DNA of 64,000 nt from Brevibacterium sp. UCMA 11754 (GCF_021532275.1 NZ_JACBOT010000001.1:186001-250000); one strand, 5' to 3'; shown: positions 8,141 through 17,106, numbered from the stretch's first letter. Translations and numbers: made by a program. The notes: a model not told the origin generated them from the sequence alone.

Positions 8141-10273
8141 ACTCGCCGAGGTGGTGTCGGGGTCTTCGCTCCCCTCCTCCTCGGGGGTCCACCCATCGGC
8201 CCACTGTCCGGTTTCGTAGTCGTAGCCGACCGGCTCACCGTCGGCATTGGTGCGCTGGTACCAATCGGTGTAGTCCCCATGCTCGGAGTCGATGCCGCCG
8301 TTGGCGCCGTCGCCCGGTTCGGTCTGCACGACCTGGAAAGCGAAGTCGTCACCGAATCGGTCGGCACCTTCGACCACCGCATTGTCCACAGCGTTCTGCG
8401 CGTACTGTCGCCTCAGTGCCAGCGGGTCGGTGCGCAGTTCTTTGAACCAGGCAATGATGATGAACAGCATGATGACGGCGAACGGCACTGCGGTGACGAT
8501 GACGAGCTGCTGCAGACCTTCCAGTGCATTGGCATTTCCCAGCAGCAGCATGACCACGGCGATGCCGGACATCACGAGACCCCAGAAGACCACAACCCAT
8601 TTCCTGGGTTCCTGGTCGCCGCGACTCGTGAGCATTCCCATCACGATCGAAGCGGAGTCCGCAGATGTGATGAAGAAGATGGCGAGTACGACGATCGCAA
8701 CGAAGGGCAGCCACTCGACGAAGGGCAGATTGTCGATGAGGGTGAAGAACACCTCGGGGGCGGCCATGCTGTCGGTGAATCCGGCCGCGCCTTCCCGGTA
8801 CATCCAGATCGACGTTCCGCCCATGATGCCGTAGGCCACGAAGAGCAGGGTCGAGGGAATGAAGATTGTGCCCAGGATGAACTGCCGAATGCTGCGTCCT
8901 CGTGAGATGCGGGCGATGAACGTGCCGACGAACGGGGACCAGGAGATCCACCAGGCCCAGTAGTAGACGGTCCACACGGACTGGAATTCTTGGGTTTCGC
9001 CGCCCCAGGACAGTGACTTGCCCATCATGTCGAAGAGCGAACCGAAGTATTCCATGAGCGCCGAGGGGAGAAGGTTGAGCAGGAACAGTGTCGGTCCGAG
9101 GAAGAGCACGAGGCCCACGATTCCTACGGTGAGGATGATGTTGATGCTCGACAGGTAACGGATGCCCTTAGAGACACCGGAGACCGCGGAGATGATGAAG
9201 CCGACGGTGAGGACGCAGATGATGACGACGAGCATGTTGTTCGTCATCTCACCGACGCCGCTGACGATGCTGACGCCGGAGCCGATCTGCATCGCAGCGA
9301 TGCCCAATGCCGCGGCGGTGCCGAACAGGGTCGCCACGATCGCGAAGATGTCGACGAGCTTTCCTGCGAGGCCTTCGGTGTGGCGCTTGCCGAAGAGCGT
9401 CTGGAAGATCGAGGACAGAAGCAGGGAGCGACCGCGCCGGTAGGCAGCATAGGCGATCGCCCCGCCGACGAGAGCGTACATTGCCCACGCATGGAAGCCC
9501 CAGTGGAAGTATGTCTGGGCCATGGCGCCGTGCAGTGCCTCGGTGGTTTCGGGAGCGTTCGTCATCGGCGGCGGGGACACGAAGTAGGTGAGCGGCTCCG
9601 ATGGTCCGAAGAAGAGCACGCCGATCCCGATGCCGGCGGCGAAGAGCATCGCCACCCACGAGAAGGTGCTGAACTCGGCCTTCTCATCGTCCTTGCCCAG
9701 CGGAATCTTGCCGTAGGGGGAGAACGCGAGAATGATCAGCGCGACGAGAACGATGATCGCCACGAGGTTGAAGAACCAGCCGACGTTCAACGTCGACCAG
9801 TTATAGGCGGCTGTGGCCACCGTGGAGACGCTTGAGGGACTGGCGATTCCCCAGATCACGAAGGCAACTGTGAGTGTGCCGGCGACGGCGAAGATGATCT
9901 TGTCGAGGGAGTAGTGGCGACGCTGTTCGTCGATCGCGATTCCCGGGACCAGGATCGGGTGGGTGTTGTGCGGGTACTGGGTGTTGATCTCCGGCGCATT
10001 CTCGGCAGGATGTCTGGGGCGACTGTAGTCCAGTTTGCCCAAGCCCTTCCCCGTCTCGCGGCTCACTCGTCGGGCATCGGCCTTGAGCTTCTCGCGGGAG
10101 GCCTTGCGCTCGGGGCGAAGGGAGCCGGAACCGTCAGAACCGAGGGTCGGCGCGGTGGTCGCCGAGGTGTCGGCAGCTGTTGCCGAGGTGTCGGTTCCCG
10201 TGGTGTCGGTTCCCGTAGTATCAGCGTCGGTTCCCGTGGGTCTGGATGTGTCTGGTGTGGAGTCATCGGACAT
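8099..10273 (-). CDS. BCCT-family transporter (choline/betaine/carnitine type)
   Basis: A 724-residue secondary transporter importing quaternary ammonium compounds with Na+ or H+. The core has twelve membrane spans and the BCCT signature WTVYYWAWWISWSPFVG. It carries an unusual soluble N-terminus of about 130 residues rich in Thr and Asp, and a long acidic C-terminal tail (about 100 residues); tails on BCCT carriers often sense osmotic stress (family knowledge). ATG 10273 is chosen because MSDDSTP begins the hydrophilic tail. The position beside choline sulfatase suggests uptake of choline or choline-O-sulfate. Confidence 0.9.
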   Translation of the reverse strand: MSDDSTPDTSRPTGTDADTTGTDTTGTDTSATAADTSATTAPTLGSDGSGSLRPERKASREKLKADARRVSRETGKGLGKLDYSRPRHPAENAPEINTQYPHNTHPILVPGIAIDEQRRHYSLDKIIFAVAGTLTVAFVIWGIASPSSVSTVATAAYNWSTLNVGWFFNLVAIIVLVALIILAFSPYGKIPLGKDDEKAEFSTFSWVAMLFAAGIGIGVLFFGPSEPLTYFVSPPPMTNAPETTEALHGAMAQTYFHWGFHAWAMYALVGGAIAYAAYRRGRSLLLSSIFQTLFGKRHTEGLAGKLVDIFAIVATLFGTAAALGIAAMQIGSGVSIVSGVGEMTNNMLVVIICVLTVGFIISAVSGVSKGIRYLSSINIILTVGIVGLVLFLGPTLFLLNLLPSALMEYFGSLFDMMGKSLSWGGETQEFQSVWTVYYWAWWISWSPFVGTFIARISRGRSIRQFILGTIFIPSTLLFVAYGIMGGTSIWMYREGAAGFTDSMAAPEVFFTLIDNLPFVEWLPFVAIVVLAIFFITSADSASIVMGMLTSRGDQEPRKWVVVFWGLVMSGIAVVMLLLGNANALEGLQQLVIVTAVPFAVIMLFIIIAWFKELRTDPLALRRQYAQNAVDNAVVEGADRFGDDFAFQVVQTEPGDGANGGIDSEHGDYTDWYQRTNADGEPVGYDYETGQWADGWTPEEEGSEDPDTTSASSDAEGQSESRVTE
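10191..10241 (-). repeat. 15-bp in-frame repeats in the BCCT N-terminal tail
   Basis: Three copies of a 15-base unit TCGGTTCCCGTRGTR (10191-10205, 10206-10220, 10227-10241, last one diverged) encode TTGTD-like pentapeptides. The unit is a multiple of three, so copy number can vary without breaking the frame. Confidence 0.7.
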
Positions 10274-10574
10274 GCAGCGATGGCCCTTTCTCAATCGTCG
10301 AGGAAACTGATGATCGAAAGTTGCCAGTGTGACCTAAGGCTCTGAACCGCACCACCCGATTGCTGCGCGTTCCCAGGAATCATTGGCGAAACCGCCAGTG
10401 GGATGGGGTGCTGTGCGTGTGGCAGAAAGGGTCCGGGCACAGAGGTCTGCCCCGAAAATACCCGTCTGTGCCATAGCTTCGGACCTTAACAGTTTCCTGA
10501 GAGCTTCTCAAAGGAATCCTGCCATGTTGCTGCGGCACCGCACGCAATCGTACGAAGGTTCGCACTGCCCCGGG
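10274..10574. other. 301-base non-coding stretch upstream of the BCCT gene
   Basis: No gene is seen. It must hold the BCCT promoter (reverse strand). A hairpin CATTGGCG-AAAC-CGCCAGTG sits at about 10380-10399. No clear -35/-10 pair could be fixed. Confidence 0.4.
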
Positions 10575-10988
10575 TCAGTCGGTGAGGAAACGCTGCTCGA
10601 CGAGATCCACGATCTCCTCGCTCGCGGCCACGGCGTCGTACCCCGGGTCCTCAAGTGCCTCGCCGACGACAGCGTCGATGGCACCGCCGATGATGAGTGC
10701 AGCAGTCCGCGAATCGGACAGCCCCTTCACTCCGCGCGCTTCGCGTGCCGACTTGAGGAGCGCAGCCACCGGCTTCCACCTTGCGGAACTGTCAGTTCTT
10801 GCCCCACCGTGGATCAGCGCTTCGACGCTCAGTCGGGAGTGACTGCGATGGCTGACGAAATGGGCGACGATGGATCGCACATAGACCCTCGGTCTCTCGG
10901 CCACCTCGGCGTAGGCAACAGCTTCTCCGACCGATTCGACCATGGCGTCCAGGACATGCTGATAGGCACTCCGTGGATGCCCAAGGCC
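10575..10988 (-). pseudogene. TetR-family regulator, 3' remnant
   Basis: From AYQHVLDAMVES onward the frame gives a typical TetR C-terminal ligand-binding half (ERPRVYVRSIVAHFVSH ... TAALIIGGAIDAVVG ... EEIVDLVEQRFLTD). The DNA-binding half is absent: the frame meets a stop at about 11018, just after the recognisable part. It can only be the 3' end of a gene whose start was deleted. It abuts an equally truncated hydrolase on the other strand. Confidence 0.7.
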
Positions 10989-11324
10989 GGACGGGATGCG
11001 TTCAATTCATATACCGCCGGCGGCATCAAGGTCGAGGATGTCCCGGTAGCCGACATGATCGAGTCCGGGATGCATCATTACGCCATGAAGAAGCCCCAGC
11101 CATCCCGGATCGCCGAGGGTCAGCTGTCCGACCTAACGATGCCGGTGCTCGCGATCATTGCGGGACGCTCGGTCATGCATGACCCGGAAACTGCCTCGGC
11201 GACGGCAAGGCGAACCCTGGGTGCTGGTGCGGTGCATGTCTATGAGGACGCCTCACACGCCGTCACCGGCGAATATCCCGACGAGGTCTCAGCTGACATC
11301 GGGGAATTCATCACTCGACGGTGA
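10955..11324 (+). pseudogene. Alpha/beta-hydrolase, 3' remnant
   Basis: From GTPWMPKAGRDAFNSY the frame reads as the C-terminal third of an alpha/beta hydrolase: cap-type residues, then MPVLAIIAGRSVMHDPE (acid residue of the triad) and YEDASHAVTGEYPDEV (catalytic histidine). The nucleophile elbow and everything before it are missing. The open frame extends upstream to 10383 but that part is the reverse side of the TetR remnant and is not hydrolase-like. Confidence 0.7.
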
Positions 11325-11335
11325 CCGGCGGCAGA

Positions 11336-12127
11336 TCAGTTCAGCAGCGCCCGGTCCCCCAGTGTTGCGCCCTTGAGTTTGGAGAACTCGCCCAGCAGAG
11401 TCTTCACCGTCAGCGTCTTCTTCTCTTCGGCCGAGGCCTGGTAGATGATCTCGCCTTCGTGCATCATGATGAGTCGGTTGCCCAGCGCGATCGCCTGTTC
11501 CATGTTGTGCGTGACCATGAGCGTGGTCAGCCCGTCATTCGACACGATCTTCTGCGTCAGGTCCGTCACGAGTGCCGCACGCTGGGGGTCGAGTGCCGCC
11601 GTGTGTTCGTCGAGGAGCAAGATGCGAGGCTGGGTGAATCCGGCCATGAGCAGGCTCAGCGCCTGGCGCTGTCCGCCGGAGAGCAGGCCCACTTTGGTCT
11701 TCAACCGGTTCTCCAGGCCGAGTTCCAAAGTGGCAAGCTCATCGCTGAACAGGTCCCGCCTCGCCGAGGTGGTTCCTCGTCCCAGCCCACGTGCTTTTCC
11801 GCGCTTGAGTGCCAGAGACAGGTTCTGTTCGATCGTGAGGTCAGGTGCGGTGCCGGCCATCGGGTCCTGGAATACCCGGCCCAGATATTTGGCCCGTTTG
11901 TATTCGGGCATCCGGGACACCTCGGCGCCGTCGATCGTGATCGATCCGGAGTCGATGGGCAGTCGGCCCGAGATCGTGTTGAGCAGTGTCGATTTTCCTG
12001 CGCCGTTGGAGCCGATGACGGTGACGAAATCGGATTCTTCGAGCTCGAGCGACAGATTCTGCAGGGCCTTGCGTTCATTGACGGTGCCGGGGAAGAAGGT
12101 CTTCGAGATGGTGTCGATCTTCAGCAT
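11336..12127 (-). CDS. ABC transporter ATP-binding protein (TrpZ-like)
   Basis: A 263-residue ATPase with Walker A GSNGAGKST, signature LLSGGQRQALSL and Walker B ILLLDEHTAALDP followed by the switch histidine in VTHNMEQA. It powers the importer formed with the two upstream genes. ATG 12127 lies 5 bases after the permease stop and follows GGAGGA inside the permease 3' end, so the two are translated together. The frame stays open far upstream, but only by chance. Confidence 0.92.
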   Translation of the reverse strand: MLKIDTISKTFFPGTVNERKALQNLSLELEESDFVTVIGSNGAGKSTLLNTISGRLPIDSGSITIDGAEVSRMPEYKRAKYLGRVFQDPMAGTAPDLTIEQNLSLALKRGKARGLGRGTTSARRDLFSDELATLELGLENRLKTKVGLLSGGQRQALSLLMAGFTQPRILLLDEHTAALDPQRAALVTDLTQKIVSNDGLTTLMVTHNMEQAIALGNRLIMMHEGEIIYQASAEEKKTLTVKTLLGEFSKLKGATLGDRALLN

Positions 12128-12132
12128 GTGAC

Positions 12133-13173
12133 TCAGTCCTCCTTCGGATCTGACGCTGCAGTGGTTCCTGCGGTCCTCGCAGACGTCCCCGCGGGGACGT
12201 CTGTGGTGCCGACGGGGACGTCGACTGTGCCGGCGGGCACTTGGGCACCCGCCTCGTTCGCAGGATCGTCGGCTGCCGCAGCTCCTGACGCGGCTCGGTT
12301 GCCGCGCGATCTCAGCGACGGTACTCGCTTGAGGAATCCCCACCTGGGCAGCAGCAGTGCGACCACCACGAGCAGTGCGGTTGTCAGCTTCATGTCGTTG
12401 GTGTCGAGGCCGGCACGCAGCGCCAGGAAGATGATGAGGCGGTAGATGACCGATCCCATGAGAGCTCCGAGGCTGGCCATGAAGATGTTGCGGCTGCCGA
12501 AGACTGCCTGCCCCAGGATGACCGAGGCGAGTCCGACGAGGATGAGGCCGATGCCCATGCTGATGTCGGAGAATCCCTGGTATTGGGCGATGAGCGCGCC
12601 GCAGAGTGCGACGAAGCCGTTGGACAGGGCCAGGGTGAGCATCGTCGTGTTGTCGGTGTTCACGCCGAGGCTGCGGATCATCTGTCGGTTGTTGCCGTTG
12701 GCCTGGATTGCCAAGCCCAGGTCGGTGGTGAGGAACCAGTCGATGGCGAATTTCAGAATCAGGGTGAAGATGAGGAGCACTGCGATGGAGACCCAGGTGC
12801 CTAGCCACATGTTCTCCCGCAGCGGGGTGAACACGGTGTCTTCTCGCAGGAGCGGGAGATTCGCCTTGCCCATGATCCGCAGGTTGATCGACCACAGTCC
12901 GATCATCGTCAGGATTCCGGCGAGCAGGCCGTCGATGCCGCCCTTGGTGTGGAGGAGTCCGGTGATGTAGCCGGCGATGAGTCCTGCGCCGATGGCTGCC
13001 AGGGTCGCCAGGAAGGGGTTGACCCCGGCGATGATCAAGGAGGCTGCGGTGGCACCACCCGTGGTGAAGCTTCCGTCGACGGTGAGGTCGGGGAAGTTGA
13101 GAACCTTGAAGGTCAGGTAGACCCCGAGCGCCATCGCTCCGTAGATGAGCCCGAGTTCCAGTGCTCCGAACAT
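12133..13173 (-). CDS. ABC transporter permease (TrpY-like)
   Basis: A 346-residue permease of the BPD_transp_2 type with 8-9 membrane spans (GLIYGAMALGVYLTFKVLNFPDLTVDG at the start is typical for partners of TrpX/ABC_sub_bind proteins). After the last span the protein has an extra tail of about 70 residues rich in Ala, Pro, Gly and Thr, with DVPAGT-like repeats not expected in the family. It lies between the binding-protein and ATPase genes on the same strand. Confidence 0.9.
   Translation of the reverse strand: MFGALELGLIYGAMALGVYLTFKVLNFPDLTVDGSFTTGGATAASLIIAGVNPFLATLAAIGAGLIAGYITGLLHTKGGIDGLLAGILTMIGLWSINLRIMGKANLPLLREDTVFTPLRENMWLGTWVSIAVLLIFTLILKFAIDWFLTTDLGLAIQANGNNRQMIRSLGVNTDNTTMLTLALSNGFVALCGALIAQYQGFSDISMGIGLILVGLASVILGQAVFGSRNIFMASLGALMGSVIYRLIIFLALRAGLDTNDMKLTTALLVVVALLLPRWGFLKRVPSLRSRGNRAASGAAAADDPANEAGAQVPAGTVDVPVGTTDVPAGTSARTAGTTAASDPKED
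12180..12203. repeat. 24-base perfect palindrome inside the permease tail
   Basis: The sequence around AGACGTCCCCGCGGGGACGT is a perfect 24-base palindrome within the low-complexity VPAGT-encoding tail. Its core GTCCCCGCGGGGAC recurs at 28713-28726 in the AraC gene. It can form a cruciform or mRNA hairpin just before the ATPase gene. Confidence 0.7.
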
Positions 13174-13212
13174 GTGTTTCCGATCAGGTGGTGATGTGTG
13201 GCGGGGGTAGGT

Positions 13213-13245
13213 GTCGCCGACCGGTCCCGTGTCCCGGCCGGCGAC
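13213..13245. other. Intercistronic hairpin between binding-protein and permease genes
   Basis: GTCGCCGACCGG (13213-13224) pairs with 13234-13245 with one mismatch. It lies in the 81-base gap of the importer operon. Such hairpins often protect or partly terminate mRNA so that the binding protein is made in excess; this role is inferred. Confidence 0.5.
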
Positions 13246-13254
13246 GGGGGTCGA

Positions 13255-14241
13255 TCAGTCGATGACCTTGTCGGCTTCGTCGATGAGCTTCTTCGGGATC
13301 TCAACACCCTGGGCCTTGGCGGCCTTCGGGTTGACGACGAGCTCGAGGTCGGAGCTGGTTTCGACTGGCATGTCGGCTGGCTTCTCACCATCCTGGAGGA
13401 TCTTCAGCGCCATTTTGCCGGTCTGTTCGCCCAGCTTCGTGTAGTCGATGCCGCGAGTGATCGCCGCACCTTGTTCCACCTGGCCCGCTTCAGAACCGAC
13501 GAGGAGCGCCTTGTTCTTCTCAGCCGCCTGGACCATGGTCGTGACGGCGGAGACGACGTTGTTGTCGGTCGGAACATAGTAGGCGTCGACCTTGCCGAGG
13601 GAGTCCACTGCCTGCGCCAGCTCACTCGAGTTGGCGATCGTGGCTTCCTTGATCTCGACGCCCATGTCCTTCGCGGCCTTCTTCGCGAGTTCCACCTGCA
13701 CCTCCGAGTTGACCTCGCCGGAGCTGTAGACGATGCCGACGGTCTTGGCATCAGGCTTGAGATCCTTGACCAGTTGGAGCTGTTCGGCGACCGGGTTGAG
13801 GTCGGAGGTGCCGGTGACGTTGGCTCCCGGTGCATCGTCGGACTTCACGAGGCCTGCTTCTTGGGCGTCGGTGACGGCGGTGAAGAGCACAGGAACGTTG
13901 GTGATTGCCTGTGCGGCTGCCTGTGCTGCGGGGGTCGCCACTGCGAGGACGAGGTCGAGGTCTTCGTTGGCGAATGTCTGCGCGATCGAAGTCGCGTTGG
14001 CCTGCTCGCCCTGAGCGTTCTGTTCGTCCCATTCGACGGTGACGTCGGCATCTTCGAAGGACTTCTTGAATCCTGCGCTGGCCGCGTCAAGCGCCGGGTG
14101 CTGAACGAGCTGGGAGATGCCGATCGAGTAGGAATCGCCGCCCTCCCCGCCACCGCTGGAGCCGTCTCCGCCCGAACATGCTGACACCGCAATAACCGAA
14201 CTCACCGCCACAATCGCTGTGGCCAGATGCCTGAGACGCAT
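13255..14241 (-). CDS. ABC transporter substrate-binding lipoprotein (TrpX/ABC_sub_bind family)
   Basis: A 328-residue lipoprotein: signal peptide with lipobox VSAC (Cys22), a Gly/Ser-rich linker, then the ABC_sub_bind fold (YSIGISQLVQHPALDAA, NVPVLFTAVTDAQEAGLV, VTGTSDLNPVAEQL, VGIVYSSGEVNSEVQ, DAYYVPTDNNVVSA). Related proteins bind tryptophan or tyrosine in Streptococcus; others bind different ligands, so the substrate here is open. It is first in the operon. ATG 14241 follows AAGGGGAG, directly behind a hairpin with a T-run. Confidence 0.88.
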   Translation of the reverse strand: MRLRHLATAIVAVSSVIAVSACSGGDGSSGGGEGGDSYSIGISQLVQHPALDAASAGFKKSFEDADVTVEWDEQNAQGEQANATSIAQTFANEDLDLVLAVATPAAQAAAQAITNVPVLFTAVTDAQEAGLVKSDDAPGANVTGTSDLNPVAEQLQLVKDLKPDAKTVGIVYSSGEVNSEVQVELAKKAAKDMGVEIKEATIANSSELAQAVDSLGKVDAYYVPTDNNVVSAVTTMVQAAEKNKALLVGSEAGQVEQGAAITRGIDYTKLGEQTGKMALKILQDGEKPADMPVETSSDLELVVNPKAAKAQGVEIPKKLIDEADKVID

Positions 14242-14480
14242 TCTTCTCCCCTTTGAAAAAACCGGTCCACCTGCGCGGAACCGGAACGAACCCTGTCACT
14301 TGTTCCCGGTCGGACCCATCGGTGGGCCGCACGTGGAACTGCAGACGACCCACGCACCGATGCAGCTCAGTTCATTCTGATTCCGCAGTCGGTCAGGGGT
14401 GCGACTGTGATGACAACCACTCTATTGGGCGCCGCTGACACGACCGACCAAAACAAGGTTTTGGAGACAATCGTCCCGGT
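14242..14480 (-). promoter_or_regulatory. Structured 5' leader of the TrpX-like importer operon
   Basis: Reverse-strand leader upstream of ATG 14241. CATCGGTG (14317-14324) pairs with CACCGATG (14355-14362), with CGTGG/CCACG nested inside. Downstream arms GGAAC/GTTCC and GGTCC/GGACC can form alternative pairings that compete with the T6 terminator. I could not match it to a T-box or other known riboswitch class. No short leader peptide rich in one amino acid was evident. Confidence 0.5.
14256..14284 (-). terminator. Hairpin plus T6 directly before the TrpX-like start
   Basis: On the reverse strand CCGGTTCC pairs with GGACCGG (one bulged T) and is followed by six T, then the ribosome site and ATG 14241. 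A Rho-independent terminator ending about 15 bases before its own gene suggests transcription attenuation rather than the end of another gene. Confidence 0.6.
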
Positions 14481-14542
14481 ATTGTTATCTGTCGCGACAA
14501 ACGTCCCCTGGCGCCGCACATCCGCCACCCAAGCGTCCTGGT

Positions 14543-14566
14543 GCGGCGTCCCCGCAGGGACGCCGC
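14543..14566 (-). terminator. Terminator-like hairpin after the oligopeptidase gene
   Basis: Perfect 10-base arms GCGGCGTCCC (14543-14552) and 14557-14566 with loop CGCA, placed just after the oligopeptidase stop at 14576. No T-run follows on the reverse strand. Confidence 0.6.
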
Positions 14567-14575
14567 GCCAGAGGA

Positions 14576-16882
14576 TCAGGCATCGATGTCGACGTCCGAT
14601 CGACCCAGCACATCAAGGATCCACGCGAAGTCGAAGGCGGTTTCCTTCCAGGAGTCGTAACGTCCCGACGCACCACCGTGACCGGCGACCATTTCGGTCT
14701 TGAGCAGCGCATCGGCACCGACCTCACGCAGTCGGGCGACCCATTTGGCGGGTTCGACGTAGAGGACTCGGGTGTCGTTGAGCGAGGTCACGGCCAAGAT
14801 CTTCGGATGGGCCACCTCGGCGACGTTCTCGTAGGGAGAATAGGAGCGCATGTACTCATAGACGTCCTGGTCGTGGAGCGGGTCTCCCCACTCCTCCCAT
14901 TCGATGACAGTCAGCGGAAGTTCGGGCATGAGGATCGAGGTCAGTGCGTCGACGAAGGGCACATGGGCGCTGACCCCGGCGAAGAGATCCGATGCCATGT
15001 TCGTCACCGCTCCCATCAGCAGCCCTCCGGCCGATCCCCCGGTCGCGACGAGCCTGTCCGGGCTCGTCCACCCCTCGGCGACGAGGTGGCGTCCGGCGGC
15101 GATGAAGTCAGTGAAGGTGTTCTTCTTCGTCGTGGTCTTGCCCTGGTCGTACCAATGGCGGCCCATCTCACCGCCGCCGCGCACGTGGGCGATGGCGAAG
15201 ACGACCCCGCGGTCGAGCAGGGAGAGCCGGGACACGGAGAAGTACGGGTCCATGCTCATCTCATAGGAGCCGTACCCGTAGAGCACCAGAGGTGCAGGCT
15301 CGACGGGGGCTGCTTCGTGGCCTTCGGTTTCACTCGCCGAGGTGGTGGTGTCATTGGCAAGCGCGATGAGGTCGGTGCGATAGACCAGAGAGATCGGAAC
15401 CTGAGTTCCGTCCTCGGCACTGGCCCAGACGAGGGATTCGCTGTAGCGGTCGAGGTCGACCGAGCCGAGGACGGGCTGGCGCTTGAGGACCGTGTCAGTG
15501 CCGTCTGCCACGCTGTGCTGATAGATCACAGCGGGCGTGGACATGGAGGTGAAGAGCAGTCGGATGCTCGTCTGTGTGAACTCTGGATTGCCGGCGAATC
15601 CGAGGGTTCCTGTTTCGCGGTCGAACGGGAGCTCCTGCAGCGGACCGTAGGGTGATGCGGCCCCGGCTTCGGAAGTGCTGCCGGCTCCGGAACCAGCGTT
15701 GCTGACTGCGGCTCCGGAGCCTTCGGGCGCGAGCTCAACGATGCCGACGCGGGCGAAACCGCCTCGGCGGTAGCTGATGACGACGAAGTCCTCGAAAGCG
15801 TCGACGTCTTCGATGCGCAGACCCTCGACATCTGCCAGCACCGGTCGGCCGATGTCGGCAGGCTCTGCGATCGTGTCCGGTTCGTCGGCGGCGTCGACGC
15901 TTTCGCGTGCCGTACCGGCTGGATCGGAGACTGGCACATCGACGATGTCGAAGTCCTCGCGCTCCTGGTTGTGCGTGATGAGGAAGCGATCCTCACCGGC
16001 GATGATCGCGTGCTCCACAGAGTATTCGACCCCGTCGACGCGGGGCCAGACGACCTGCGGTGCGGATTCGAGGTCATCGGCTTCAAGCGACCAGAAGCCT
16101 GTGGTGGTCTTGGACCCGGTGACGATGAACATGTATCTGCCGGAGCGGGAGAATCCCGAGCCGACGAAGAAGCGCTCGTCGGGCTCATGGAAGATGCAGA
16201 CATCGTCGCTGCTGTCGGTGCCGACACTGTGACGCCAGACCTTCTCCGGTCGCCAAGCCTCGTCGACAGTGGTGTAGAAGACGTAGCGGCCGGTGGGGTC
16301 GATCGAGGCTCCGGCGAATGTGCCGTCGACGGTGTCGGGCAGATCCTCGCCCGTGCTCAGGTCGCGCAGTCTCAGTGTGTACCGCTCGTCGCCGGAGTTG
16401 TCCACGCCGAAGAGCAGATACCTGCCGTCGTCGGTCAGCGAGAAGGTGCCCAGCGAGAAGAACTCCTGGCCTTCGGCGGCGATGTTCGAGTCGAAGATGA
16501 CCTCTTCGCCGAGGAGCGCCTCCTCGCCGACCTCGGGAGGAGTCCAGTCATCGACGTCCGCGATGGGCACGCGAACGCTGATCCCGTAGTCGAGCCCGGC
16601 CTTCGTCCGGGAGAAATACCAGTAGTTCCCGCGTCTGGTCGGCACCGACATGTCGGTCTCCTTGATACGGGTCTTGATCTCGGTGAAGATCGATTCGCGC
16701 AGTGGCTCGAGCCCGGATGTCTGCGTACTCGTCCACTCATTCTCGGCTTCGAGGTGGGCGATGACCTCCGGGGACTCCTTCTCGCGCATCCATTCGTAGT
16801 TGTCGACGAAGGTGTGGCCGTGATGGGTGCGCTGATGGGGGATCTTCTTGGCCACGGGGGCGCTGGGGGCAGTGTCGTTCAT
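14576..16882 (-). CDS. ptrB: S9 family serine peptidase, oligopeptidase B type
   Basis: A 768-residue prolyl-oligopeptidase-family enzyme cutting short peptides after basic residues, cytoplasmic. The N-terminal two thirds form the propeller (DNYEWMREKESPEV, RRGNYWYFSRTKAGLDYG). The C-terminal hydrolase has nucleophile loop GGSAGGLLMGAV, the acid region SLNDTRVLYVEPAKWVARL and histidine in AGHGGASGRYD. It is about 60 residues longer than usual because of Ala/Ser/Glu-rich insertions in the propeller. The start is supported by TAGGCT six bases before ATG 16882 (leaderless promoter). Confidence 0.92.
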   Translation of the reverse strand: MNDTAPSAPVAKKIPHQRTHHGHTFVDNYEWMREKESPEVIAHLEAENEWTSTQTSGLEPLRESIFTEIKTRIKETDMSVPTRRGNYWYFSRTKAGLDYGISVRVPIADVDDWTPPEVGEEALLGEEVIFDSNIAAEGQEFFSLGTFSLTDDGRYLLFGVDNSGDERYTLRLRDLSTGEDLPDTVDGTFAGASIDPTGRYVFYTTVDEAWRPEKVWRHSVGTDSSDDVCIFHEPDERFFVGSGFSRSGRYMFIVTGSKTTTGFWSLEADDLESAPQVVWPRVDGVEYSVEHAIIAGEDRFLITHNQEREDFDIVDVPVSDPAGTARESVDAADEPDTIAEPADIGRPVLADVEGLRIEDVDAFEDFVVISYRRGGFARVGIVELAPEGSGAAVSNAGSGAGSTSEAGAASPYGPLQELPFDRETGTLGFAGNPEFTQTSIRLLFTSMSTPAVIYQHSVADGTDTVLKRQPVLGSVDLDRYSESLVWASAEDGTQVPISLVYRTDLIALANDTTTSASETEGHEAAPVEPAPLVLYGYGSYEMSMDPYFSVSRLSLLDRGVVFAIAHVRGGGEMGRHWYDQGKTTTKKNTFTDFIAAGRHLVAEGWTSPDRLVATGGSAGGLLMGAVTNMASDLFAGVSAHVPFVDALTSILMPELPLTVIEWEEWGDPLHDQDVYEYMRSYSPYENVAEVAHPKILAVTSLNDTRVLYVEPAKWVARLREVGADALLKTEMVAGHGGASGRYDSWKETAFDFAWILDVLGRSDVDIDA

Positions 16883-17106
16883 GGTCCCAGCCTAGCTACC
16901 TCAATGCCGACGACGCAGTACAGGACTACGAAGTACCAGAAACACCGCTGAGACCGGATGCCCTCGCGACGTTCCAGTCCCGTACCACCGAGTGAGCAGA
17001 ATGAGCAGAACGCGATCAGTGCGCACAAGCGCGTAATGTGACCTGCATCAATCTAAGCTATGACGAGCCTCACATGCAGTTCACAACAGATATGAAAGTT
17101 TGGTCA

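Noticed and set aside
10383..11324. 313-residue complete protein
   Set aside because: Only the last third resembles a protein family; the front is the reverse side of the TetR remnant and promoter DNA.
11336..12895. 519-residue ATPase starting at 12895
   Set aside because: The extra N-terminal part is the shadow of the permease gene; ATG 12127 has the ribosome site and begins the ABC domain.
14242..14330. T-box riboswitch before the TrpX-like gene
   Set aside because: GGTGGACCGG only partly resembles the T-box sequence, and no specifier stem was found.
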